DNA from: Pseudarthrobacter sp. L1SW
GTDB taxonomy: Bacteria; Actinomycetota; Actinomycetes; Actinomycetales; Micrococcaceae
DNA: 64,000 bases
Reading direction: 5' to 3'
Assembly (NCBI RefSeq): GCF_020809045.1
Contig: NZ_CP078079.1
Span: forward strand, 186,001-250,000
Positions within the stretch are counted from its first letter, which is position 1. Each line of letters opens with the position of its first letter. The position numbers were made by a program, and so were the translations under genes. A model generated the notes under the pieces. The model had not been told where the DNA came from and ran no database searches. It saw only the letters and a program-made list of their open reading frames with translations. Of this stretch, positions 37,949-46,117 are shown piece by piece.

Positions 37949-38398
37949 ATGGTGCAGGACAAAGGCAACAACACGCGGGACGCCGGCGCAGGCCGTGACG
38001 AAGAAGATCTCGGTGCCGGGCCTGATGACGGCAAGGTCCGGACCGGCCCCGAATCATCCAAATCCCTCAAGTATTCACAGGAGGTCACCTCAACGGAGGA
38101 CGAACCCGAGCGCGAGGGCCGGAGCCTGGCCACCACGCACCACGAAGTGATCCGGCAGTGGGCCGAAGAGCGCGACGGCGTTCCGGCCACGGTGGAAGGC
38201 ACCGAACACGGTGACCACCTGGGAGTGCTGCGCATCGACTTCGGTGGTCAAAACGACAAGCTCCGCCACATCAGCTGGGAGGAATGGTTTGAAACCTTCG
38301 ACTCCCGCGGGCTGAACTTCATCTATCAGGAACAACGCAGCGACGGCCAGCAGTCAAACTTCTTCCGGCTGGAGAATCCCGGCCGCGAAGACGCCTGA
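37949..38398 (+). CDS. Hydrophilic protein (149 aa) with a conserved C-terminal domain, hypothetical
   Basis: The first ~55 residues are charged and probably disordered. The rest (THHEVIRQWAEERDGVPATVEG, HLGVLRIDFGGQ, HISWEEWFETFDSRGLNFIYQEQ as landmarks; key parts IRQWAEERDGVPA and WEEWFETFD) follows a small domain I have seen in many bacterial proteins of unknown function, sometimes mislabelled branching enzyme. AGGGGAAGGG lies before the ATG and the motif at 37905 directly upstream. It belongs to the stress-type gene run 37949-44054. Function unknown. Confidence 0.75.
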   Translation: MVQDKGNNTRDAGAGRDEEDLGAGPDDGKVRTGPESSKSLKYSQEVTSTEDEPEREGRSLATTHHEVIRQWAEERDGVPATVEGTEHGDHLGVLRIDFGGQNDKLRHISWEEWFETFDSRGLNFIYQEQRSDGQQSNFFRLENPGREDA

Positions 38399-38488
38399 GC
38401 CGCGTACCGTTCCGCCGCCAGCCCAGCACCGGCCCATGAAGCCGGCGCCGTTTCGCCGACGGCGGGCGCAGAACTTACAGGAACTACC

Positions 38489-38908
38489 ATGCGCGAACTC
38501 ATTCCCTCCGGTTCCCTCCGCGGGATGTTGCTGCCGCCCACCTACGGACAGCACGTCACCCACTCCACGGAGTTCACCGTCTTGTCCGTCGAGATCTGGT
38601 CCGCCGGACTGGTGGTCAATATCCACTTGGCCTCCGACGGCGCTACGGAGCCGCGGATCATCCTCCAGGACCACTTCGGCACGGAGTACTCGTTCCGGGA
38701 TTCCGCCACCCTGGGGTCGCGGAACCTCCAGGTGTTCACCCCTACGGTGCCCCCCGGAACCAGAAGCCTGACCGTCCGGGCCGCCGACGATCCGGAAGGC
38801 CGCCCTGTGGTGACCTTTGCGGTCCCACTGATGGCCGTGCCCGAAGAGCCTGAATCTTCCCAGGACGGCGAATACCCCCCGGCGCCGGAACTGCGCCGCC
38901 CGGCTTGA
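38489..38908 (+). CDS. Hypothetical protein (139 aa), probable beta-sandwich
   Basis: I do not recognise the family. The sequence alternates hydrophobic and polar residues (STEFTVLSVEIWSAGLVVNI, PRIILQDHFGTEY, RSLTVRAADD) as in an all-beta fold of about 110 residues, followed by a short Pro/Glu-rich tail. No signal peptide. AGGAA precedes the ATG. Codon use is normal. The SDR gene begins 20 bp downstream, so the two are probably in one transcript. Confidence 0.72.
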   Translation: MRELIPSGSLRGMLLPPTYGQHVTHSTEFTVLSVEIWSAGLVVNIHLASDGATEPRIILQDHFGTEYSFRDSATLGSRNLQVFTPTVPPGTRSLTVRAADDPEGRPVVTFAVPLMAVPEEPESSQDGEYPPAPELRRPA

Positions 38909-38928
38909 CCCAACGAAAGGCTGCCACC

Positions 38929-39738
38929 ATGCAGGACACCGCAGGATTTGCCCCAAGCACCGCCATCGTTACCGGATCAGATTCCGGCATCGGCAAGGCC
39001 ACCGCCGTCGCGCTTGCAAGGGCTGGCATGGATGTAGGCGTCACCTGGCACTCCGACAAGGACGGGGCCGAAGGCACGGCCGAGGAAATCCGCCAGCTCG
39101 GACGCAAGGCGGTGGTGCGCCGGCTGGATACCACAGAGCTTCGCGCCGCCGGAGCCGTCATCGACGAACTCGCGGACGAGCTGGGCGGAGTGGACGTCTT
39201 CGTCAACAATGCCGGGACCGGCGACGGTACCAAATTCCTGGACCTGGACGTCGACACCTGGATGCAAACGCTGGACACCAACCTCAACGGGGCCTTCGTA
39301 TGCCTCCAGGCCGCAGCCCGCCGCATGGTGCAGGCAGGCAAGGGCGGACGCCTGGTTGCCGTCACCAGCGTGCATGAATTCCAGCCGCGGGTGGGCGCGT
39401 CCGCCTACGACGCGTCCAAGCACGGCCTGGGCGGCCTGATGAAGACACTGGCGCTCGAGCTTGCAGAGCACGGCATCACGGCCAACAGCGTGGCGCCGGG
39501 CGAGATCGCCACTCCCATGACCGGGCAGGAGGACGAGGACCCCACCACCAAGGACCGGCCCGGCGTGCCCTTGGGCAGGCCCGGTGATGCCCGGGAAATT
39601 GCGGCCGTCATCGCCTTCCTGGCTTCGCCCGCTTCCAGCTACGTCAACGGCGCGTCCTGGGCGGTGGACGGCGGCATGCTGCAGATGGGGCCGCAGGCCG
39701 GCTCGCACATCACCAGCCACGAGTGGCGCGAAGGGTAG
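38929..39738 (+). CDS. Short-chain dehydrogenase/reductase (SDR)
   Basis: A 269-residue classical SDR. Cofactor motif TGSDSGIGKATAVAL near residue 20, NNAG at about 100, catalytic Ser in AVTSVHEF, and YDASK (Tyr and Lys) near residue 160, then NSVAPGEIATPMT. The C-terminus is GASWAVDGGMLQMG. Substrate unknown; proteins of this type are often labelled glucose or general stress dehydrogenases. ATG at 38929 follows AAAGG. It forms a pair with the beta-rich hypothetical upstream. Confidence 0.9.
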   Translation: MQDTAGFAPSTAIVTGSDSGIGKATAVALARAGMDVGVTWHSDKDGAEGTAEEIRQLGRKAVVRRLDTTELRAAGAVIDELADELGGVDVFVNNAGTGDGTKFLDLDVDTWMQTLDTNLNGAFVCLQAAARRMVQAGKGGRLVAVTSVHEFQPRVGASAYDASKHGLGGLMKTLALELAEHGITANSVAPGEIATPMTGQEDEDPTTKDRPGVPLGRPGDAREIAAVIAFLASPASSYVNGASWAVDGGMLQMGPQAGSHITSHEWREG

Positions 39739-39807
39739 CCTTCCGGGCAAGGTGACCTGCAGTCCGCATTACGAGCCGGGCAAGCGCTTTCCCCCGGGGC
39801 TGCTGGC

Positions 39808-40944
39808 ATGATGGAGCGCATGCGCATTCTTATTGCTCCGGACAAGTTCAAGGGTTCCCTCACGGCAGCCGAGGCCGCAGCTGCCATTGCCGAAGGTGCC
39901 TTGCGGGTCTACCCTGACGCCGTCGCCACGCAGTTCCCCATTGCCGACGGCGGCGAGGGAACCCTCGAAGCGGCGGTGGCGGCGGGTTATGAGGAGCGCC
40001 TCAATGCGGTCGTGGGCCCCATCCTTGCGCCAATCGGGGCCGCGTGGGCGGTCAGAAAGGCCGACGACGGCAGGGTCACCGCCGTCATCGAGACGGCCCA
40101 GGCCTCCGGCCTTGCGGAAATGGAGCCCACCCCCGCCAACGCCCTCCGGGCCCACAGCTACGGTTGCGGGCAGCTCATTGCGGCCGCCCTGGAGGCCGGC
40201 GCCACCGAGATTGTGCTGGGCCTGGGCGGTTCGGCCATGACCGACGGCGGCAGCGGGGCACTGCGCGCCTTGGGCCTCAAGCCGCTGGACTCCGCGGGGA
40301 ACGTGGTGCCCCTGGGCGGCGGCTCCCTCGCGGACGTCGCGGCGCTGGACACGAGCGGGCTGGATCCCCGGCTGGCCTCCGTCACCTTCCGCATCGCCGT
40401 CGACGTGCGCAATCCCCTCTACGGGCCGGAAGGTGCCGCCCATGTCTTCGCTCCGCAAAAGGGCGCGGACCCGGACGCTGTGGAACTCCTCGACGCCGGC
40501 CTCCGCAACTGGTCATCGGTCCTGCGCGAAGCAACCGGCCGGGACGTGAACGTCCCCGGGGCGGGCGCCGCCGGCGGCTTCCCGGCGTCGTTCCTTGCCT
40601 TCACCGACGCCGCGCTGGAAGGTGGCTTCTCGCTGGTTGCCGGACTTACAGGCCTGGCCGGACAGCTGGGCGGAGCGGACCTGGTCATCACCGGCGAAGG
40701 GTCCATGGACTCGCAGTCCCTGACCGGAAAAGCACCCATCGCGCTCGCGGACGCCGCCCGGGAGCGCGGGATTCCGGTGATCGTGGTGGCCGGGAGGATC
40801 CTGGTCACGCCCGGGGAGCTCGCAGAACACGGCGTGGTGGCCGCCGCGCAGCTGCTGGACGTGGCACCCACCCCGCAGGATGCCATCGAAAACGCCGCCA
40901 AGTACCTGGCCTGGGCAACAAGCCAGGTACTTGAGGGCGCCTAG
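39808..40944 (+). CDS. Glycerate kinase (GlxK/GarK family)
   Basis: Phosphorylates D-glycerate to 2- or 3-phosphoglycerate. The 378-residue protein has the family N-terminus RILIAPDKFKGSLTAAEAA, then FPIADGGEGT, LGLGGSAMTDGGSGALRALG, GPEGAAHVFAPQKGA and ITGEGSMDSQSLTGKAP. Start uncertain among ATGs at 39808, 39811 and 39820; the last would begin directly at the conserved RILIAPD. No clear ribosome binding site. It converges on a small secreted or membrane protein gene, 4 bp away. Confidence 0.93.
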   Translation: MMERMRILIAPDKFKGSLTAAEAAAAIAEGALRVYPDAVATQFPIADGGEGTLEAAVAAGYEERLNAVVGPILAPIGAAWAVRKADDGRVTAVIETAQASGLAEMEPTPANALRAHSYGCGQLIAAALEAGATEIVLGLGGSAMTDGGSGALRALGLKPLDSAGNVVPLGGGSLADVAALDTSGLDPRLASVTFRIAVDVRNPLYGPEGAAHVFAPQKGADPDAVELLDAGLRNWSSVLREATGRDVNVPGAGAAGGFPASFLAFTDAALEGGFSLVAGLTGLAGQLGGADLVITGEGSMDSQSLTGKAPIALADAARERGIPVIVVAGRILVTPGELAEHGVVAAAQLLDVAPTPQDAIENAAKYLAWATSQVLEGA

Positions 40945-40948
40945 CGAG

Positions 40949-41293
40949 CTAAACGATGGTGGTGTTGCGGCGCCGGCGCCAAATGAGCACCACAATCAGC
41001 GTTGCAAGGGCGATCGCACCGATAACCCAAGGGGCGAAATTGACCCTGGTGGACTCATTCTGCGCGGATTCCCCGGTTCCCGGATTTGCGGGGCCGGTGG
41101 AGGCGGTATCCCCGGGAGACGGCGTGGGAGAGGAAGCGCCCATGGCCCACACTCCTCCGGAGGATCCCGTACTTCCTTCGACGGCTGCAGGTGCGGAACC
41201 CGCAGCTGGGGAGGCGTGGGCCGCTCCCAGCGGGAGTACCGGGGCGGAGATCAGCAGCAGGGCAAAAAGGGTGGTTCTCAGGATGGTTCGCAT
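40949..41293 (-). CDS. Small exported, membrane-anchored protein (114 aa)
   Basis: N-terminal signal peptide (MRTILRTTLFALLLISAPV, cleavage probably after AHA near residue 27), a Ser/Pro/Gly/Thr-rich middle and a C-terminal membrane helix (WVIGAIALATLIVVLIW) ending in RRRRNTT. So the middle is outside the cell and the tail inside. There is no LPxTG sortase motif. AAGGAAAA precedes the ATG. I do not recognise the family. It lies 27 bp after the DUF6766 gene and may be co-transcribed with it. Confidence 0.75.
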   Translation of the reverse strand: MRTILRTTLFALLLISAPVLPLGAAHASPAAGSAPAAVEGSTGSSGGVWAMGASSPTPSPGDTASTGPANPGTGESAQNESTRVNFAPWVIGAIALATLIVVLIWRRRRNTTIV

Positions 41294-41320
41294 GCGGTTT
41301 TCCTTTCGGCTGGTCCGGGC

Positions 41321-41983
41321 TTAGGCGCCGGTCTCGTAGTGTGGCTCGGCAACGGGCTTGGACTCCGGCGATCCCTTTTCCCGGAGGTAGACGGACGCGC
41401 CCACCAGGACGGCGACGGCCAAAAACTCGCTCTGCCAGTTTTGGAAGGACTCAAACCAGAAACGGCTGGTGCCCACGTATTGGAGCACGGTGACGCCGGC
41501 CTCCCCGTGGCTTTGCTGTTCCTCGTTGTACGCCGCGGTGCCGCCCAGGGCGTGCGCGGTGAATGAGCCCAGGAAGAGCAGGAACAGGAGGATGGACAGG
41601 GAGTGCTCGTAAAGCTTGAGGACTGCGCCCCCGTGCTTCACAGGCCACGGTGTGGCCTGCTTGATGGCCGCCTGGCGCGGATCCTCGTCCTGGGGTGCCT
41701 CCTTGCCCACGGGCTTGGATTCGGAGGAACCCTTTTGGAACAGGAAGACCGTCAGGACCACGTACATGGCCATCTGCAGGAATTCCGATTCCCAGTTCTC
41801 AAAGGTGGCCTCGACGAAATCGCCCGTGGCCAGGAACTCGAATACCGAGACGGCGGCTTGGCCGTGAGCCTGCTGCTCCTGGCTGTAGTTCGCCGCCCCC
41901 GTCAGGATCATCCCGCCGAAAAACGCGAGGAACAGTCCGGCATTCGCCAGGAACAGCCCGTGTTCCCTCATCCATTTGCCCAT
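41321..41983 (-). CDS. DUF6766-family membrane protein with two tandem copies
   Basis: A 220-residue protein made of two repeats of about 85 residues. Each has a helix, an EEQQSHG/QEQQAHG segment, a F(E/W)..F(E/Q)NW(E/Q)SEFL stretch, a second helix and a (Q/R)EKGS(P/S)ESKPV tail. Four membrane helices result. The family is of unknown function and commonly occurs with general stress genes in Actinobacteria and Alphaproteobacteria. The ATG at 41983 has GAAGGA 5 nt upstream; an in-frame ATG at 41989 overlaps the stop of the DUF6328 gene. Confidence 0.82.
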   Translation of the reverse strand: MGKWMREHGLFLANAGLFLAFFGGMILTGAANYSQEQQAHGQAAVSVFEFLATGDFVEATFENWESEFLQMAMYVVLTVFLFQKGSSESKPVGKEAPQDEDPRQAAIKQATPWPVKHGGAVLKLYEHSLSILLFLLFLGSFTAHALGGTAAYNEEQQSHGEAGVTVLQYVGTSRFWFESFQNWQSEFLAVAVLVGASVYLREKGSPESKPVAEPHYETGA

Positions 41984-41985
41984 GG

Positions 41986-42507
41986 TCATCCTTCCTTCGA
42001 GCCGTCCGGCGCCGTGCCTTCAGCGGCGCGCTTGTTGAGGTGGATCGGGATGTAAACGAGCAGGACCACCATCACTGCCATCAGCGCCCCGCCGGCGGTA
42101 AGACCGGCCGACCGGCCGGCTGCCACATCGAAGACCAGCGCAGCCGTCCCTGCGCTCAGCAGGGCGATTCCGGCAAGGGTTATTTTGGCGATGGTATCCC
42201 CGCTGGACACAAGCGTTTCCTTGAGCCGCTTCCGGAACAGCCTGCGGTGCACGCTCACGGGCAGGAGGATGAGCGCCGTGGTCAGCGCCGCGATCACCAC
42301 GTTGGTCAGGTACAGGCCCACCTGGAAATCGTCGAGGTCCTCAAACCGCTGCTGGAAGGGGAGCGTCAGCAGGAAACCGGCAAGGATCTGCACGCCCATC
42401 TGCAACACCCGCAACTCCTGCAGCAGTTCTGCCCAGTTGCGGTCCAGTTGCTCCTCACGGGTCTCATTCCGGCCCGACCGGCCCGTGTAATCCTCAACCT
42501 CGGACAT
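41986..42507 (-). CDS. DUF6328-family membrane protein
   Basis: A 173-residue protein starting with a charged tail (MSEVEDYTGRSGRNETREEQLDRN region) followed by ELLQELRVLQMGVQILAGFLLTLPF, typical of DUF6328, and four predicted helices. GGAAGGAG precedes the ATG. It stops 2 bp before the DUF6766 start, so the two are probably translated together. Function unknown; the pairing with DUF6766 and the motif site C upstream suggest membrane stress. Confidence 0.82.
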   Translation of the reverse strand: MSEVEDYTGRSGRNETREEQLDRNWAELLQELRVLQMGVQILAGFLLTLPFQQRFEDLDDFQVGLYLTNVVIAALTTALILLPVSVHRRLFRKRLKETLVSSGDTIAKITLAGIALLSAGTAALVFDVAAGRSAGLTAGGALMAVMVVLLVYIPIHLNKRAAEGTAPDGSKEG

Positions 42508-42598
42508 CGCCTCTCCTTCCCGTGCCAGCCCCCTTGTTCTCTTTCTACTCTTCCCGTACCCAGAAACAAGGCCGACGTTGCGCCTGCGCCAACATTTG

Positions 42599-42617
42599 AT
42601 AAGTTTACTGATTATTC
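42599..42617 (+). promoter_or_regulatory. TAAG/CTGAT motif, site C
   Basis: ATAAGTTTACTGATTATTC, in the divergent gap between DUF6328 (42507, minus) and the SDR gene (42716, plus), about 92 and 98 bp from the two start codons. Best match to site A. Confidence 0.5.
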
Positions 42618-42715
42618 GCACCGAACGGTGGACTTTGCTCCTCCGGCCGGGATAGCTTCGAAGGACCGGTGCACGGCGGGGCTCTTCGAAAACCGACACA
42701 GTGAGCAGGCGGACT

Positions 42716-43615
42716 ATGAGCGACACAGACAAGCAGGCAGACCAGCCAAAGGATCCCCGGGGCGGCTACCACTCAGGCCCGTTCCCGGAGCAGGAACAGA
42801 AGCAGCCCGGCCTGACGGCCCCGATGGAACCCAAGCCGGACCACGGGGAATTGAGCTACGAGGGGCACGGGAAACTGCAGGGCAAGGCGGCCCTCATCAC
42901 GGGCGGTGATTCCGGAATCGGCAAGGCCGCCGCCATCGCTTTCGCCCGGGAGGGGGCCGATGTGGCCATCTCCTACCTCCCCGAAGAGGAGGAGGACGCG
43001 CAGGACACCGCGGACTGGATCCGCAAGGCCGGCCAGCGGGTCCTCCTGTTTGCCGGAGACGGCCGGGAAGAGGAATTCAGTACGCGCATTGCAGAGGAGA
43101 CCCTGTCCGGGTTCGGGCGGCTGGACGTGCTGGTGCTCAACGCGGCCTACCAGAAGAACCGCGAGAGCCTGGAGTCCCTGCCCACCGAGGAGTTCGACCG
43201 CGTCTTCAAGACCAACCTCTACTCGCTGCTCTGGACCGCGCGGGCAGCCGTGCCGCACCTCAAACCAGGTGCCTCCATCATCACCACGGCATCAATCCAG
43301 GCCTTCAACCCGTCGCCCGGCCTGATTGACTACGCCATGACCAAGGCCGCGCAGGTGGCCTTCACCAAAGCGCTGGCGCAGGAGCTTGGTCCCAAGGGCA
43401 TCCGCGTTAACGCAGTGGCCCCCGGCCCCATCTGGACTCCACTGATCCCGGCAACGGAATGGCCGGAAAAGCTCCCGAAGTTCGGGCAGGACACCCCGTT
43501 GGAGCGTGCTGGCCAGCCGGCAGAACTTGCCGCCGCGTATGTACTGCTGGCTTCCGAGGACGGCTCCTACATCTCGGGGGCAGTCCTTCCGGTGACCGGG
43601 GGCAAGGGGCTCTGA
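42716..43615 (+). CDS. SDR-family oxidoreductase (YghA-like)
   Basis: A 299-residue SDR with an N-terminal extension of ~45 residues (Pro/Gln-rich, PGLTAPMEPKPDHGELSYEG) as in the E. coli YghA group. Cofactor motif TGGDSGIGKAAAIAF near residue 60, LNAAYQ, catalytic Ser in TTASIQAF, YAMTK near residue 210, NAVAPGPIWTPLIPA and GAVLPVTGGKGL at the end. Such proteins are often induced in general stress; the true substrate is unknown. The ATG at 42716 is preferred over the upstream GTG at 42701. Confidence 0.9.
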   Translation: MSDTDKQADQPKDPRGGYHSGPFPEQEQKQPGLTAPMEPKPDHGELSYEGHGKLQGKAALITGGDSGIGKAAAIAFAREGADVAISYLPEEEEDAQDTADWIRKAGQRVLLFAGDGREEEFSTRIAEETLSGFGRLDVLVLNAAYQKNRESLESLPTEEFDRVFKTNLYSLLWTARAAVPHLKPGASIITTASIQAFNPSPGLIDYAMTKAAQVAFTKALAQELGPKGIRVNAVAPGPIWTPLIPATEWPEKLPKFGQDTPLERAGQPAELAAAYVLLASEDGSYISGAVLPVTGGKGL

Positions 43616-43685
43616 AGCCGGGCTCCACAAAAATGAACGGGACCCAGCAGGCCAGCTTCATCCGACCAGACAACAGGAGGAAACC

Positions 43686-44054
43686 ATGACGCAGGAAAAC
43701 CAGCATGCCCAGCCCGAAACGGACCCGGGCGGTTACGGCACCCCCACCGCTGAGCAGGAAATGGGCGGGGTCCAGGGCTCAGGAGGCGGCTCCGGCACCG
43801 GCACGGAAGCTTCGGGAGGCGTGGAAACCAACGAGCCCCAGTCGGACGCCAGCGGGGATCCGGTACCCCACGACGTCGACCTTCCCTCCAGCGCCGCTGA
43901 GATCGACGAGTCCAACGATGACTCCCAGGGCTCCGCTCCCGTCTCGTCCGAGTCAGGGCAGGAAGCTGCCGGAATTCCGGACGGCAGCGGCAACGACCTC
44001 CCCAAGGAGAAGTCGCCCAATGACGAGGGCGGCGAGAGCTTCGACGCCGGATAG
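43686..44054 (+). CDS. Acidic, Ser/Gly-rich disordered protein (122 aa), hypothetical
   Basis: I do not recognise the family. Strong ribosome binding site (AGGAGG, 5 nt before the ATG). The product is almost entirely hydrophilic (MTQENQHAQPETDPGGYGTP at the start, EKSPNDEGGESFDAG at the end) and probably unstructured. It follows the SDR gene by 70 bp and ends the stress-type run; a strong hairpin comes 60 bp later. Confidence 0.7.
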   Translation: MTQENQHAQPETDPGGYGTPTAEQEMGGVQGSGGGSGTGTEASGGVETNEPQSDASGDPVPHDVDLPSSAAEIDESNDDSQGSAPVSSESGQEAAGIPDGSGNDLPKEKSPNDEGGESFDAG

Positions 44055-44113
44055 GCGCCTTCCGGGGCCGTCCGCGCCGGACGTTCTGGAGCTTTGGGAC
44101 AGTCACTGAACGG

Positions 44114-44160
44114 AGGCCTCCGCCCCTGTGGTTCCCCGGGAACCGCAGGGGCGGAGGCCT
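44114..44160 (+). terminator. Long hairpin before the glycosyltransferase group
   Basis: AGGCCTCCGCCCCTGTGGTTCCC pairs with GGGAACCGCAGGGGCGGAGGCCT with one mismatch region near the tip. A roughly 22-bp stem, no U-tract. Confidence 0.75.
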
Positions 44161-44255
44161 TCGGCGTGCCGGGCATAGATCCGGGCGATGTGGGTAAAGA
44201 ACAGGGCGGACCCTATTCGCAATCCATGCCGAGTGCAGGCGCCAGGAGGTTGGCT

Positions 44256-45128
44256 GTGAGCAGGAAATCGTCAGAACAGTGGGCACGGCGCGTTGATGCG
44301 GAGGCAAGCGTGGAAGTGGACGTCCTGCTGCCCACGTGCAACCGCCCGGCTGAACTTGCCGTAACCCTCGCGGGACTTGCCGCGCAGGCCGAGCCCGCGT
44401 TCGCCGTCGTGATCAGTGACCAGTCAACCGGGACCCCCGGCTGGGAGCACCCTGCCGCTGCCGCCATGGTGCGTGTCCTGCAAGCCCAGGGCAGGCCCGT
44501 CACCCTCCTCCGCCACCTGCCGCGGCGGGGCCTGGCGGAGCACCGCCAGTTCCTGCTGGAACAGTCAACCGCTGAAAAGTGCCTTTTCCTTGACGACGAC
44601 GTGTGGCTGGAGCCCGGGGCGCTGGACCGGCTCAGCTGCGCCCTGGACAAGCTTGAGTGCGGCTTCGTGGGGATGGCGCCGCAGGGCCTGTCCTACCTGG
44701 AGGACAGGAGGCCCGAACAGACAGCGGTGTTCGAGGCATGGGAAGGGCCCGTCACTGCCGAGCGCATCCGCCCCGGGGACCCGGGCTTCGAACGGTGGCC
44801 CCTCCACAGTGCCGCAAACCTCAGCCACATCAGCGCCGACCTGGCCCTCCAGCCGGGGCAGTGGGTGCCCTATCGGGTGGCCTGGCTGGGCGGCTGCGCA
44901 CTGTACCGCCGCGACGCGCTCAGCGAAGCGGGCGGGTTCGCGTTCTGGGACAGCCTGCCGCCCGGCCACGCCGGGGAGGACGTGGTGGCCCAATGGCGCG
45001 TGATGGAACGGTTCGGGGGTGCCGGGATCCTGCCTTCCGGGGCCGTCCATCTGGAGTCACCCACCACGGTGACCGACCGGCAGGTGGAGGCATACGACGT
45101 CGTGCTCGGCCAGGAACAGGCAGGCTGA
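44256..45128 (+). CDS. Glycosyltransferase family 2-like protein
   Basis: A 290-residue GT-A fold protein: VDVLLPTCNRPAELAVTLAGL near the N-terminus, VVISDQST, and the DxD-type metal motif FLDDDVWLEPGALDRL near residue 110. No membrane helices. The acceptor is unknown. The frame is open to 44094, but GTG 44256 is chosen because a perfect AGGAGGT lies 5 nt before it and the upstream codons overlap the hairpin at 44114-44160. The next gene, encoding a GAF-ANTAR protein, starts 92 bp downstream. Confidence 0.82.
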   Translation: MSRKSSEQWARRVDAEASVEVDVLLPTCNRPAELAVTLAGLAAQAEPAFAVVISDQSTGTPGWEHPAAAAMVRVLQAQGRPVTLLRHLPRRGLAEHRQFLLEQSTAEKCLFLDDDVWLEPGALDRLSCALDKLECGFVGMAPQGLSYLEDRRPEQTAVFEAWEGPVTAERIRPGDPGFERWPLHSAANLSHISADLALQPGQWVPYRVAWLGGCALYRRDALSEAGGFAFWDSLPPGHAGEDVVAQWRVMERFGGAGILPSGAVHLESPTTVTDRQVEAYDVVLGQEQAG

Positions 45129-45220
45129 CAGGGCCTGCCCCTCCCTTCAGCCGCACAGGGGACGTATTCTTAGAAATAGGTTTTGCAGTAGGCCGGAGCG
45201 CTTCAACCAAGGCGTGGATC

Positions 45221-46117
45221 ATGGCCGCTGAACCCACAGGGCAGCTAGGCTGGGGACCCTTTCCAGTACCCCCGGAACAGGTGTTTGACAGCAAGGACGT
45301 CGAAACCTATCTCTGGGATGTCACCCGTGACTTCATGGCGGACATCAAGGGCGACCAGCGCGGCATAACCTGGGCAGCCACGCTTTTCCGCCTGGGCCAG
45401 GCCCGCACCGTTGCCGCCAGCACGGAGAAGGCGCGCGAGGCTGACCAGGAGCAGTGCTCCTTCGCCGACGGGCCTGTTATGGAGGCCATCCGCAGCGGCG
45501 AGTTTGTGCTGCTGTCAGATGTCAGCCGGGACCGGCGCTGGCCGGGATATGCGAGTGCGGCTGCCAGCCACGGCGTGCAGTCGCTCCTGTCCATGCCCAT
45601 CGCGTCCGAGGGCGGGACAAGCGCCGCCATCAACCTGTATGCGGCGTTTCCCCACGCCTTCACCAGTGACGACCTTCTCCGCAGCCGGAACTACGCTCAC
45701 CAGGTGGCGCGTGCACTGCGGGTAGTGGTGCGCGTGGCGGAACGGGCCGAAGCGACGGCGGGGATCGCCGTCGTGCAAAGCTCCCTGGTCCTGGTGGACC
45801 TGGCGGTGCGCAGCCTCATGGATGAGTACGGGCTCAGCCGGGAGGGGGCGCTTCGGTTCCTGCAGACCCAGGCCCTGCACCATGAGCTTGACCTGCGCGA
45901 TGCCGCCCTGAACGTTGTTGCGCCCGGCTCCGCAAGGGAAAGCCCCACGGCAGGGGATTCAGGCAGGGAACCCACAGGGCTGAGGCAGGGAACGCCCGAC
46001 GGCGTGGCGGACTTCCGCCTGCTGCCCCCTGCCGAGCTGGACCAGCAGGCGGAAGCACCGCGCGGCAAGGCCGGACCGCGCAAGAAGTCATCGCACCCAG
46101 AAGGGAGGACGGCATGA
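45221..46117 (+). CDS. GAF and ANTAR domain protein, putative RNA-binding antiterminator
   Basis: A 298-residue protein. Residues ~25-165 form a GAF domain (ITWAATLFRLGQARTVAAST, EFVLLSDVSRDRRWPGYA, SLLSMPIASEGGTSAAINLYA as landmarks; key part LLSMPIAS). Residues ~175-235 form an ANTAR-like three-helix domain (AERAEATAGIAVVQSSLVLVD, SREGALRFLQTQA, LDLRDAA). The C-terminus is charged and basic. ANTAR proteins bind paired hexaloop hairpins in mRNA leaders; I found no such leader by eye. Its last 4 bases overlap the next ATG (ATGA), so it is coupled to the SGNH hydrolase. Confidence 0.8.
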   Translation: MAAEPTGQLGWGPFPVPPEQVFDSKDVETYLWDVTRDFMADIKGDQRGITWAATLFRLGQARTVAASTEKAREADQEQCSFADGPVMEAIRSGEFVLLSDVSRDRRWPGYASAAASHGVQSLLSMPIASEGGTSAAINLYAAFPHAFTSDDLLRSRNYAHQVARALRVVVRVAERAEATAGIAVVQSSLVLVDLAVRSLMDEYGLSREGALRFLQTQALHHELDLRDAALNVVAPGSARESPTAGDSGREPTGLRQGTPDGVADFRLLPPAELDQQAEAPRGKAGPRKKSSHPEGRTA

